DNA from: Burkholderiales bacterium
GTDB taxonomy: Bacteria > Pseudomonadota > Gammaproteobacteria > Burkholderiales > Burkholderiaceae_C
Direction of reading: 5' to 3'
DNA length: 29,549 nt
Assembly (NCBI GenBank): GCA_025352345.1
Contig: JANXTP010000438.1
Span: 1 to 29,549, forward strand
Shown: positions 8,243-15,283 of the stretch, piece after piece
Numbering within the stretch: the first letter of the stretch is position 1
How the letters are laid out: each line of letters begins with the position of its first letter
Translations under genes and position numbers: made by a program
The notes under the pieces: generated by a model
What the model was told of the DNA's origin: nothing
The model's input: only the letters and a program-made list of their open reading frames with translations
Database searches by the model: none

Positions 8243-8980
8243 TCACACCAGGTAGTCGTGGATCACGCGGCCCATGCCGAGCGTCATGTCGGTCAGCATG
8301 TGGGTGCAGGAGACCACCTCCCGCACCGGCAGCTGCGCCACCGGTGCCAGCGCGTGATGCGCCAGTTCGAGCGCGGCCGGGCCGGTCCAGGCGCCCTTGA
8401 CGGTGACGTCTTCGAGAAAGTATTCGACCAGTTCGCAGATGCGCGGGCTGCCATCGACGTGCGGGATGATCTTCAGCAGGTAGTTCGGCTTCAACAGACC
8501 GGCCAGCACCGGCGCCACATCGAGGGCGCGGTGCTTGTAGCCCATCGTCGCCGTGGCCACTCGCACCGAGCCGTAGTCGAGGGTGCACAGCAGCGTGTCC
8601 TTCTCGACCGCCCAGGCGGGCGCGGCAAGCTTCTTCGGGAAACCCCAGAGCTCGCGGCCGCCGGCGATCGGCGCCTCGTCGTTCAGGTACATCGAGTGCA
8701 CATAGCCGCCGGCGATGCCGTTGAAGCTGACCGGGATCACCTGACCGCTTTCGGTGTAATCGCCGAAGCCGGTGGAATCGGGCATGCGGATGAATTCGTA
8801 CTTGACCAGTGGCTCGGTGATCTGCAACGGCTCGGGCACCACGGCGCGCAAGGCATCGGGGTCGGTGCGATAGACCACCACCAGAAACTCCCGGTTGACG
8901 AAGCGGTACGGACCCGGCGGGAACGCGGGGCTGGTCAGCGGCATCGCGAAGGCCGTGCGTTTCACGTCGGCAATGTTCAT
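8243..8980 (-). CDS. adc: acetoacetate decarboxylase
   Basis: A 245-residue protein matching the acetoacetate decarboxylase family. The Schiff-base lysine lies in RELWGFPKKLA, with Lys116/Lys117 at the positions expected from the clostridial enzyme (Lys115/Lys116). The start AFAMPLTSPAFPPGPYRF near residue 10 is also typical. It converts acetoacetate to acetone and CO2. I use ATG 8980 because the family normally begins about ten residues before that motif. A longer frame back to 9055 would overlap the upstream lipase gene by about 40 bases. The gene lies 34 bases after the patatin gene and 45 before the hydroxybutyrate dehydrogenase gene, so 3-hydroxybutyrate could be oxidised and then decarboxylated. 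The decarboxylase may act on a related keto acid instead. Confidence 0.9.
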   Translation of the reverse strand: MNIADVKRTAFAMPLTSPAFPPGPYRFVNREFLVVVYRTDPDALRAVVPEPLQITEPLVKYEFIRMPDSTGFGDYTESGQVIPVSFNGIAGGYVHSMYLNDEAPIAGGRELWGFPKKLAAPAWAVEKDTLLCTLDYGSVRVATATMGYKHRALDVAPVLAGLLKPNYLLKIIPHVDGSPRICELVEYFLEDVTVKGAWTGPAALELAHHALAPVAQLPVREVVSCTHMLTDMTLGMGRVIHDYLV

Positions 8981-9014
8981 CGGTGCGGTCGCGGTGGGAT
9001 CGGGTGGGGAGGGC

Positions 9015-10199
9015 TCAGATAAACGACAGGCTGTCCGAGTTGAGGTCGAACACATGCACTCCGTGGGCGTTGTGCTCGCGATTCAGCCAACGCGGGTCAT
9101 GCAAGGTGTGCGCCATGTCGGCGCGGCCGGCATCCCAGTGTTCCTGCATCGACAGGCGCGAGAACTCGTAATCCTTGGACTGACTTTCGTAGTGCTTGCT
9201 GCGGTAGATAAGGTGCACCACATCGATCGCGCTCTCGCAGCGCACGCGCGACAGCGCGCGCACGTCGGGGTCGTCGCGCCATTCGGGCGGCAGCTTCGCG
9301 ACCAGCCGTTGCGCGGCCAGCGCGATCACCTGGCGGTCCAACTCGTTGGAGGTGTTGAGCCGGGTGCGGCTGGAAAAGCGGATGTCCTTCTCGCGCTCGG
9401 TCACTTCGCCCAGATTCTTCGGCAGCGCGCCGCGCGCCGCGAACAGATCGACCTGAAACACCACGCGGCGGCGCTTGCCTGGCTGGTCCAGCACGTACTG
9501 CAGAGGGGTGTTCGACACCAGGCCACCGTCCCAATAGTGCTCGCCGTCGATCTCGACCGGCGCGAAGCCCGGCGGCAGTGCGCCGCTGGCCATGATGTGG
9601 CGCGCGTCGATGGTCTGCTTGGCCGAATCGAAGTATTCGAAATTGCCGGTGCGCACATTGACCGCGCCGACCGACAGCCGCACCGCGCCGGCGTTGATGC
9701 GATCGAAATCGACCAGCCGTTCCAGGGTGGCGGCCAGCGGCGAGGTGTCGTAGTAGCTGATTGCTTCGAGGGTGCCCGCGGGCTGGAATGGTGCTGGCGG
9801 GAAGCGCGGCTTGAAGAAGCCGGGCACGCCGAACAGCATCACCTGCGAGGCGTGGGACTCGTTCAAGGCTTCGCGGGCGTTCGCGGTGGTGCTGGCCCCG
9901 ATCAACGGAGTCGGCAGCGCCGAGCTGACCAGCTCCCAGAACTCGCACAGCCGGGCCACCCGGTGTGCGGCTGCGTTGCCGGCGATCAACGCCGCGTTGA
10001 TCGCCCCGATCGAGATGCCGGCGACCCAGGTCGGCTCCCGGTACACCTTGGCCAGCGACTCGAACACGCCCGCCTGGTAGGCACCCAGCGCGCCACCGCC
10101 TTGCAGCACGAGGATCGCCTCCTCGTCGGCCTTGACCGGCGCCGTCGCGGGTGAACCCGAATTGCGGCGGCGGGACGCTGAAACGGAGGATTTGTTCAT
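9015..10199 (-). CDS. patatin-like phospholipase (DUF3734-type C-terminus)
   Basis: A 394-residue patatin-family acyl hydrolase. It has the oxyanion motif GGGALG at 34-39, nucleophile Ser63 in GISIG, and the catalytic Asp224 in YWDGG, which form the Ser-Asp dyad of the family. The C-terminal third (about 280-390, with EKDIRFSSRTR) has the layout of the DUF3734 region seen in bacterial patatin proteins. It probably hydrolyses lipid or polyester acyl bonds; no signal peptide is seen, so it is likely cytoplasmic. It is the first gene of the operon with adc and 3-hydroxybutyrate dehydrogenase, which points to mobilised lipid or PHB granule material as the source of the C4 acids (inferred). ATG 10199 is preferred; ATG 10208 adds three residues. 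Neither has a clear ribosome binding site. Confidence 0.88.
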   Translation of the reverse strand: MNKSSVSASRRRNSGSPATAPVKADEEAILVLQGGGALGAYQAGVFESLAKVYREPTWVAGISIGAINAALIAGNAAAHRVARLCEFWELVSSALPTPLIGASTTANAREALNESHASQVMLFGVPGFFKPRFPPAPFQPAGTLEAISYYDTSPLAATLERLVDFDRINAGAVRLSVGAVNVRTGNFEYFDSAKQTIDARHIMASGALPPGFAPVEIDGEHYWDGGLVSNTPLQYVLDQPGKRRRVVFQVDLFAARGALPKNLGEVTEREKDIRFSSRTRLNTSNELDRQVIALAAQRLVAKLPPEWRDDPDVRALSRVRCESAIDVVHLIYRSKHYESQSKDYEFSRLSMQEHWDAGRADMAHTLHDPRWLNREHNAHGVHVFDLNSDSLSFI

Positions 10200-10259
10200 C
10201 GGCTGCATTCTGGGCTGTTTTGATGACCGCCCGCGCGAAGAGACACTCCGCCACGGCGC

Positions 10260-10279
10260 AGATCAATCATCAATGATCT
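10260..10279. promoter_or_regulatory. candidate operator, inverted repeat AGATCA-N8-TGATCT
   Basis: A perfect six-base inverted repeat with an eight-base spacer lies 60 bases upstream of the patatin gene in the space before the plus-strand response-regulator remnant. The spacer is AT-rich, which is unusual here. It could bind a regulator of the lipase-adc-bdhA operon. Only the symmetry is observed. Confidence 0.25.
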
Positions 10280-10381
10280 CGATTTGGCGTCGATCCCCTG
10301 CTGAGGCGGACCAGTCTGGGTCTTGCCCGCATCGTGCCTCGCCAGGGTGCCGCTGCCTCCGCATCACCGGGATCACATCGC

Positions 10382-10868
10382 ATGACCACCGACACCCGTG
10401 CCACGATCCTGATCGTCGATGACGACCCCAATAACCTGTTCGCCCTGAACGAGTTGCTTTCGCCCCCAATACCGGGTGCCCGCCGCGATTTCAGGGGAGA
10501 CGGCGTGCCGTGTGGCCATGAGCACGCCGCGGCCTGACCTGATCCTGCTCGATGTGATGATGCCGAGGCTGGACGGCTACGCAGCGCTGGCAAGCGCTGC
10601 GTCAAAGCCCGATCACCCGCGACATCCCAGTGGTCTTTTTGACCTCGCTCGGTGATGCATCAGACGAGGAGCGTGGCTTCAACCACGGCGCCAGCGACTA
10701 CATCACCAAGCCGCTGAAGCCGGCGGTGGTGCTGGCCCGCGAATGGCGCCATGATCGCCATGCCGCGCTCGTAGCCGAAGTGGCACGCCGCATGGCGGAG
10801 AGCGACCTGACGCAACGCGTGACGATCCGCGCACTGGCCCACTCGGCCGAAGCGCGCGATCCGGCAGT
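10382..10868 (+). pseudogene. decayed response regulator: receiver domain with start of an HD-GYP domain
   Basis: ATG 10382 begins a clear receiver domain (ATILIVDDDPNNLFALNELL), but the frame ends after about 50 codons. Removing one C from the run at 10463-10467 restores SPQYRV...RPDLILLDVMMPRLDGYAAL with the phosphorylated Asp. Removing one G at 10589-10590 restores QALRQSPITRDIPVVFLTSL, and the frame then continues through GASDYITKPLKP. The receiver is followed by RHAALVAEVARR and VTIRALAHSAEARDP, the linker and opening of HD-GYP c-di-GMP phosphodiesterase regulators. The rest of HD-GYP is missing: at about 10862 the sequence changes to a different gene remnant. Two frameshifts plus a truncation mark it as a dead gene, although sequencing errors could account for the frameshifts alone. 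Confidence 0.75.
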
Positions 10869-11035
10869 TGTCGGGCTGGGCCGACATTCCGATCCTGGCG
10901 CTCACGGCCAACGCCTTCGACGCCGATCGCCGGACCTGCCAGACCGCCGGCATGAACGACTTCATCGCCAAGCCGATGGACGCGGACGTCCTGTACCAGA
11001 CCTTGCTGAAATGGCTGAGCGGCCGGCCGTTTAGG
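10868..11035 (+). pseudogene. C-terminal receiver tail of a hybrid histidine kinase, reading in frame into slyX
   Basis: The frame from 10868 gives WADIPILALTANAF, then AGMNDFIAKPMDADVLYQTL and LKWLSG. This is the end of a receiver domain as found at the C-terminus of hybrid sensor kinases, with the conserved Lys in AKP. The Asp-bearing half and the kinase itself are absent. It is joined at about 10862-10870 to the HD-GYP remnant, so a deletion probably removed everything between the two signalling genes. No stop codon follows the tail: the frame runs on through 11036-11059 to the slyX start, because the expected stop now reads as TTT AGG. Any translation entering here would give a receiver-tail/SlyX fusion. 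Confidence 0.65.
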
Positions 11036-11059
11036 ATCACAGGGTTCCCGAGCCCCCCC

Positions 11060-11278
11060 ATGGACCACCCTGATCGCATCGAAAACCGGTTGACCGATCT
11101 GGAGGTCAAGGCCAGTTTCACCGAAGACATGCTGGACCAGCTGAACCAGGTGATCGTCAAGCAGCAGGGCCAGATCGACCAGCTGCAGCGCGTGCTGAGC
11201 GAGTTGCGTGAGCGCCGCCCCGCTGCTGACGATGTGGCGCTCCGCAGCCTGCGCGACGAACTGCCACCGCATTACTAG
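11060..11278 (+). CDS. slyX: SlyX family protein
   Basis: A 72-residue protein, MDHPDRIENRLTDLEVKASF onward, made of one long heptad-like helix (LNQVIVKQQGQIDQLQRVL) and ending in PPHY, the hallmark tail of SlyX. SlyX is a small coiled-coil protein linked genetically to SlyD in E. coli; its molecular role is not known. The usual length is about 70 residues, so ATG 11060 fits, though only a C-rich stretch precedes it and no good ribosome binding site is visible. It may have relied on coupling to the upstream sensor-kinase gene, which is now a remnant that reads in frame into it. Confidence 0.88.
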   Translation: MDHPDRIENRLTDLEVKASFTEDMLDQLNQVIVKQQGQIDQLQRVLSELRERRPAADDVALRSLRDELPPHY

Positions 11279-11297
11279 CCGCGCGTCGGACAACCAC

Positions 11298-12056
11298 GTG
11301 ACGACCGACAGCGAGTTCACCGCGCTGCGCCTGACACAGGCGCACCGGGAACATCGCACCCAACCGGCAGCCCCGCTGGCCGACGCCGCCGCGGCCTATG
11401 CGGCGCAGGTCCAGGTGGCCCGCGCGCTCGGCTGGTTCGGCAGTGCCACGCCGCTTCACTGGAAGTCCGGTGGCGCGTCGCGTGAGGCCGCCATCACCCA
11501 CGCGCCGCTGCCGCCGGCTGGCGTCCGGGCCAGCCCGGCCCATCCCAGTGCGTGGCCCTTCACGCCGCTGGGCATCGAAGCCGAAGTGGCGCTGCGGTTG
11601 CGCGAGCCGGTCGATGCCGCGCGCGCCGCAGTACTGGACCTGGACAGCGCGCGGGCCCTGATCGATGCAGCGACCGTGTCGATCGAGATCGTCGCCTCGC
11701 GCTGGAACGAGGGGCCGCGGGCACCTGCCCTCGCCCAGCTGGCCGATCTGCTGTCGCATGGCGGCTTGGTGCTGGGCGCATGGGTCGCTTTCGATCCGAC
11801 GCGCGAATGGGCCGCCCAGGTCTGCCGTGTGCGCACCGGCTCACAGCGAGAACTGGTGTTCCAGGGCAGCCATTCGATGGCCGACCCGGCCTTCGTTCTG
11901 CCCGACTGGCTGCGCCACGCCACGCGCGACGGCGCGGTGCTGGCCGCCGGCAGCGTCGTGACGACCGGCAGCTGGTGCGGTCTGTTGCCCGCGCAGGGTG
12001 GTGATGACATCACCGTGGCGTTCGACGGCATCGGTCAGGCTCAGCTGCGCTTGTGA
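11298..12056 (+). CDS. 2-keto-4-pentenoate hydratase-like protein (MhpD/FAH-related)
   Basis: A 252-residue protein of the hydratase/decarboxylase family that handles 2-hydroxypenta-2,4-dienoate in meta-cleavage pathways. The expected metal ligands are present as Glu94 and Glu96 in GIEAEVAL and Glu130 in SIEIVASRW. The C-terminal phrase GAVLAAGSVVTTGSWCGLLPAQGGD, shown here only by its ends (GAVLAAGSVV and GSWCGLLPA), matches the substrate-binding end of the family. I use GTG 11298, which gives a normal family length; a longer frame to 11208 would overlap slyX. No other aromatic-degradation genes flank it, so the true substrate is open. It may be an orphan copy recruited from a catabolic cluster. 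Confidence 0.82.
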   Translation: MTTDSEFTALRLTQAHREHRTQPAAPLADAAAAYAAQVQVARALGWFGSATPLHWKSGGASREAAITHAPLPPAGVRASPAHPSAWPFTPLGIEAEVALRLREPVDAARAAVLDLDSARALIDAATVSIEIVASRWNEGPRAPALAQLADLLSHGGLVLGAWVAFDPTREWAAQVCRVRTGSQRELVFQGSHSMADPAFVLPDWLRHATRDGAVLAAGSVVTTGSWCGLLPAQGGDDITVAFDGIGQAQLRL

Positions 12057-12146
12057 TGGGCAGCCTGCAGGCCAGGGTTTGTCATGGTGTTCTTTGGCGG
12101 TGATGGCGGATGATGGTCGTTCAATCTTCTCTTTGAAAGGTCCACC

Positions 12147-12701
12147 ATGATCGAGAAGACCCGGGCCATGGCCATGACGATTCCCGACGACGCAGTGACT
12201 GGCTTCGATCATGCCTGGGGCGACACCCAAGCGAAGCTGACGCTGCTCGAATACGGCGACTACGAATGCCCGACCTGCATCCAGGCGCAGCCGCTGACGC
12301 AGCACCTCGTCGACAGCCACGGCGACCAGCTGCGCTTCGTGTTCCGTCACTTCCCGTTGTTCGAGGTGCACCCGCACGCCGAGCTGGCTGCCGAGGCCGC
12401 CGAAGCAGCGGCCGCACAGGGCCGCTTCTGGCCCATGCATCAGTTGCTGTTCACCCAGACCCATCACCTCGCGCTGCCGGCTTTGACCGGGTATGCGCAA
12501 TCCATCGGGCTGGACGTGATCCGCTTCAGCGCCGAGATGGCCGATCGCGTCTACACCCAGCGGGTGCAGGAGCATCGCCGCGCCGGCCAGCACAGCGGCG
12601 TGCGCGCCACGCCAGCGTTCTTCCTTGACGGCAGACCGGTCGATGTCTCGTTCGGTTTCGAGAAGCTGGAAGCGGCGGTTCGCGCAGCGCTCAAGTCCTG
12701 A
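12147..12701 (+). CDS. cytoplasmic DsbA-like thioredoxin-fold protein
   Basis: A 184-residue protein with the thioredoxin-fold active site Cys41-Pro-Thr-Cys44 (DYECPTC) and the cis-proline Pro156 (RATPAFFLDG). An all-helical insert lies between them, as in DsbA. There is no signal peptide, so unlike DsbA it should act in the cytoplasm. Proteins of this subgroup also occur fused to NhaA-type antiporters. The likely role is thiol-disulfide exchange or reduction of peroxides or dithiols; the partner is unknown. GAAAGG seven bases before ATG 12147 is a good ribosome binding site. It stands alone, with no redox partner gene adjacent. Confidence 0.88.
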   Translation: MIEKTRAMAMTIPDDAVTGFDHAWGDTQAKLTLLEYGDYECPTCIQAQPLTQHLVDSHGDQLRFVFRHFPLFEVHPHAELAAEAAEAAAAQGRFWPMHQLLFTQTHHLALPALTGYAQSIGLDVIRFSAEMADRVYTQRVQEHRRAGQHSGVRATPAFFLDGRPVDVSFGFEKLEAAVRAALKS

Positions 12702-12786
12702 CACCCGGGCTGCGGCCCCACGGGCCCTATGGTTTGGGTATTTAGTCGTTGTCCAGGACGCAAGAGGCGTTGAATCTGCCGACGCC

Positions 12787-13095
12787 GTGAGCGGGCCCGT
12801 TCGCACACGATCGGCGTTGACGGCCTTGCTGATCTTCGTGCCGCACATCGAGTGGCTGCGCGATCACCACTTCGGGCCCATCGGCTATGCCGTCGACACC
12901 GCGCTGGGTGCCGGTCTGGGTGCCTCGGCACGCGTCCAGGTGGCGCTGGGATGGCTGGTCGAACAACTGGTGTTCCGTGGCGGACTGGCCTTCGCACTGC
13001 TGGCCGTGGTCGCATGGCAAGTGACCAGGTCAAGCCCCCGCAGCCCACCTCGACACCGCGGGACGTGCCGCACCGCGGTCCTGCGAAAGCCCTGA
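12787..13095 (+). CDS. small membrane protein of unknown function, overlapping the next gene
   Basis: A 102-codon frame from GTG 12787 with two hydrophobic segments, SALTALLIFVP and about residues 54-80 (VALGWLVEQLVFRGGLAFAL). Third codon positions are GC-rich as far as about 13020, after which the frame turns Arg/Pro-rich where the next gene overlaps it. The coding signal therefore belongs to this frame up to the start of the following gene at 13014. No recognisable family. It may be translated coupled to the following membrane protein, or the two may be parts of one gene split by a frameshift near 13020. No clear ribosome binding site precedes the GTG. Confidence 0.45.
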   Translation: MSGPVRTRSALTALLIFVPHIEWLRDHHFGPIGYAVDTALGAGLGASARVQVALGWLVEQLVFRGGLAFALLAVVAWQVTRSSPRSPPRHRGTCRTAVLRKP

Positions 13096-13754
13096 TCTTC
13101 GCCTGGGGCCTGTTGACGTTGTGCTTCATGCCACTGGTCGCCATCGTCCTCGGCTCATACATCCAGGGGCACTGGGGCACGGCCTTCGTCATCTTCGTGG
13201 TGCCTGCCGCGATGGAACTGGCACCCCGGGGCTTCTGGGCCAAGTCCGGCTGGATTAGGGTGATTCCGTTCTTCCTGCTGATCCAGGCGTTTCTGCTGAC
13301 CCTGGAATACGTCAGCATGCGCCAGGGCCCGGTCACCTACGGCAAGCACAACCGGACCCACTTCGATGCCAAGGCGTATGCGACGGCCATCGCCGACCCG
13401 GCGCGCGCCCAGCTGGGTGGCCCGATCCGCGTGGTCAGCGGCTCGGCGAATCCAGCCGGCATCCTGGCCGTGCAACTGGTCGAGAAGCCACTCGTCCTCA
13501 TCGATGGCCGTCTGGACAGAAGCCCGTGGATGTCATCCGGCCTGGTGGCGCGGTGTGGCGCGGTCGAGCTGGGCTTCACCGAGTCCGTCGACATGCCCCC
13601 AGCCGACGGAGCGATGCCGTCCGCGCCTGAGGTGAGCTACGCCCGGGTCCGCATTGACGCGGCAGACGCCCGACCCGTCGGGCCGATGCTGCCGGGCCTG
13701 TCATGGCGCGTGCGCAGGCCGGAGCCCGGCGCAGCACCATGTGAGCTGCGCTGA
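13014..13754 (+). CDS. membrane protein of unknown function
   Basis: A 246-residue protein starting at ATG 13014 (MASDQVKPPQP). It has three hydrophobic segments in the first 110 residues (ALIFAWGLLTLCFMPLVAIV, the GTAFVIFVVPAAMELAP region, and VIPFFLLIQAFLLTLEYV). A soluble C-terminal half follows, with GPIRVVSGSANPAGILAVQL and LVLIDGRLDRSPWM. The layout resembles the last part of a polytopic membrane enzyme, such as a family 39 glycosyltransferase: final helices plus a soluble tail. That is only a resemblance. The start overlaps the preceding small membrane-protein frame by 82 bases. If the two frames are joined, the original could be one longer membrane protein. I do not assign a function. 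Confidence 0.6.
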   Translation: MASDQVKPPQPTSTPRDVPHRGPAKALIFAWGLLTLCFMPLVAIVLGSYIQGHWGTAFVIFVVPAAMELAPRGFWAKSGWIRVIPFFLLIQAFLLTLEYVSMRQGPVTYGKHNRTHFDAKAYATAIADPARAQLGGPIRVVSGSANPAGILAVQLVEKPLVLIDGRLDRSPWMSSGLVARCGAVELGFTESVDMPPADGAMPSAPEVSYARVRIDAADARPVGPMLPGLSWRVRRPEPGAAPCELR

Positions 13755-13772
13755 TGACCCAGCGCGCGCGAC

Positions 13773-13789
13773 GCTAAGGCGGCGCTAAG
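13773..13789 (+). promoter_or_regulatory. direct-repeat operator GCTAAG-N5-GCTAAG
   Basis: GCTAAG occurs at 13773-13778 and again at 13784-13789, eleven bases apart, about 65 bases before the COG4705-type gene. Direct repeats with an 11-base period are the binding pattern of OmpR/PmrA/QseB-type response regulators, whose boxes are of the TTAAG-N6-TTAAG kind. I infer that such a regulator controls the membrane-protein gene downstream. No response-regulator gene is present nearby. Confidence 0.5.
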
Positions 13790-13854
13790 TTGCGAACGTC
13801 AAGATCCACCACTGACCACAGTTTTCAGTGATCCAGCGCGATGAGAACCTCAGC

Positions 13855-14616
13855 ATGAGTCAGCACACGATCGAGCACAGCCTGAGCAAAGTGCCGGAAG
13901 TCACTCTGGTCTATTGGGTGCTCAAGATCGCCGCCACCACCCTGGGCGAGACGGCTGGCGATGCGGTCTCGATGTCCATGCACCTGGGCTACCTCGCCGC
14001 CACCGCGATCTTCGCGGCGGTCTTCATGGGCGCCGTCGTCGCGCAGATCAGGGCCCAGCGGTTCCACCCGGTGCTGTACTGGACCACCATCATCGCGACG
14101 ACCACGCTGGGCACCACACTGGCGGATTTCGCCGACCGCTCGCTGGGCATCGGGTACGCCGGCGGCGCGCTGCTGCTGACGGCGCTGCTGTGCGCCTCCC
14201 TCGTGAGCTGGCAACGGTCGATGGGCTCGATCGCCATCGACACCGTCCACACACCGAAAGCGGAGCTGTTCTATTGGGTCACGATCATGGGGTCGCAAAC
14301 GCTGGGAACGGCGCTGGGCGACTGGACAGCAGATTCAGCCGGCCTGGGCTATGAAGGTGGTGCGGTCGTCTTTGGCGCGCTGCTGGTGCTGGTGGTCGCG
14401 GCGTATGCCTGGACCCGCTTGTCGCACACCGCCCTGTTCTGGGCGGCGTTCGTCCTGACGCGCCCGCTCGGCGCCGTGGTCGGCGACTTTCTGGACAAGC
14501 CGGTCAGCGCCGGTGGCCTGGCGCTCGATCGCTTCGCCGCCTCGGCCACGATCCTGCTGTTCATCACCGCCTGCATCGTGATCTTCAAGCAGAAGGCCGC
14601 ACGCCGGGCCCATTGA
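13855..14616 (+). CDS. four-repeat integral membrane protein (COG4705-like)
   Basis: A 253-residue membrane protein, nearly all hydrophobic, that looks like the uncharacterised COG4705 family. It contains four copies of one motif, an aromatic-Trp pair then a small-residue helix ending in Asp: YW at 20-21 to Asp36 (TTLGETAGD), YW at 75-76 to Asp91 (TTLGTTLAD), YW at 140-141 to Asp156 (QTLGTALGD), FW at 195-196 to Asp211 (RPLGAVVGD). The Asp spacing of 55, 65 and 55 residues indicates a duplicated pair of repeats. Buried acidic residues in each repeat suggest ion transport or binding, but the family function is not established. ATG 13855 is preferred over GTG 13828. An OmpR-type direct-repeat box lies upstream. 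Confidence 0.85.
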   Translation: MSQHTIEHSLSKVPEVTLVYWVLKIAATTLGETAGDAVSMSMHLGYLAATAIFAAVFMGAVVAQIRAQRFHPVLYWTTIIATTTLGTTLADFADRSLGIGYAGGALLLTALLCASLVSWQRSMGSIAIDTVHTPKAELFYWVTIMGSQTLGTALGDWTADSAGLGYEGGAVVFGALLVLVVAAYAWTRLSHTALFWAAFVLTRPLGAVVGDFLDKPVSAGGLALDRFAASATILLFITACIVIFKQKAARRAH

Positions 14617-14640
14617 GGCGGTAACCCCACGGCTACCGCC
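14617..14640. terminator. hairpin between convergent genes
   Basis: GGCGGTA at 14617-14623 pairs perfectly with TACCGCC at 14634-14640 around a ten-base loop. It starts immediately after the stop of the four-repeat membrane protein and ends 16 bases before the stop of the convergent secreted-protein gene. No T-run follows, so it may act as a stem-loop for both transcripts. Confidence 0.45.
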
Positions 14641-14656
14641 ACATCGGCCGGGCCGC

Positions 14657-15196
14657 TCAGTAGTTCTTCACGACCTGCTTTTTCAGCGCCTCGAGCTTCA
14701 GCGCGTTGGCGCGGGCCTTGCTCGGCGAGAAGTCGTGATCGAAGGTGACGCACGAGATGGCATTGAGCCGGCTGAGGATGTTCAGGCTCACCGTCTGCGA
14801 CCCTTGCTCCCAGACGTAGGTCTGCCCGTCGTACCGTGGCGTCCCATACGACGCGAGCATCGTCGACTTGACAGATTCGACAGCCTTGACGAATTCCAGT
14901 CGGATCTGGTTCAACGAATCATGCTGCGGCCCCACGAACTCCAGCGTGCCCTTGCGGGCCACGAACTCGCCCAACTTGCGGTTGGGGCCCGGGATGTCGC
15001 AATAGACGGCGTCCTTGTCCTCCGATGCCGACGCGGCGTCCCGGCAGTTCTCGACGCCCACCTGATCCGCCTGCGCCCTGGACATGCCGGCGTAGTAGCC
15101 ATTGAAGTTCAGCGAAGCCGCATGGCTGCTCAGGGGTGAGGAGGCGAGCAGCACGGTTGCAGACGCACTCAGCAAGGTGTTCAACGATCCGCGCAC
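14657..15196 (-). CDS. secreted protein of unknown function
   Basis: A 179-residue protein. GTG 15196 is the likely start, since AAAGGA lies five bases before it on the minus strand; a longer frame to 15235 has no such site. Residues 1-26 form a signal peptide (VRGSLNTLLSASATVLLA, then SSHA before ASLNF), so the mature protein should be periplasmic. The mature part opens FNGYYAGMSRAQADQVGV and contains three cysteines. Its second half has a beta-rich pattern (YDGQTYVWEQGSQTVSLNIL), resembling small periplasmic domains that report a sequence-comparison value, but I do not recognise a family. It follows the porin gene on the same strand with an 87-base gap, so the two may be co-transcribed. Confidence 0.7.
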   Translation of the reverse strand: MRGSLNTLLSASATVLLASSPLSSHAASLNFNGYYAGMSRAQADQVGVENCRDAASASEDKDAVYCDIPGPNRKLGEFVARKGTLEFVGPQHDSLNQIRLEFVKAVESVKSTMLASYGTPRYDGQTYVWEQGSQTVSLNILSRLNAISCVTFDHDFSPSKARANALKLEALKKQVVKNY

Positions 15197-15283
15197 GTGT
15201 TTCCTTTGTTGGATGGGCCTCGGAGGGCTCCGCACACCCTATAGGCTACGGCATCAGACCACCCTCAACGCCCACGCAAGCGC

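Noticed and set aside
7766..9022. 418-codon plus-strand frame opposite bdhA and adc
   Set aside because: It is an antisense shadow of two well-recognised genes; its translation is His/Arg/Ala-rich with no family pattern, as expected in high-GC DNA.
8895..10154. 419-codon plus-strand frame opposite the patatin gene
   Set aside because: Antisense shadow; the patatin frame has full catalytic motifs.
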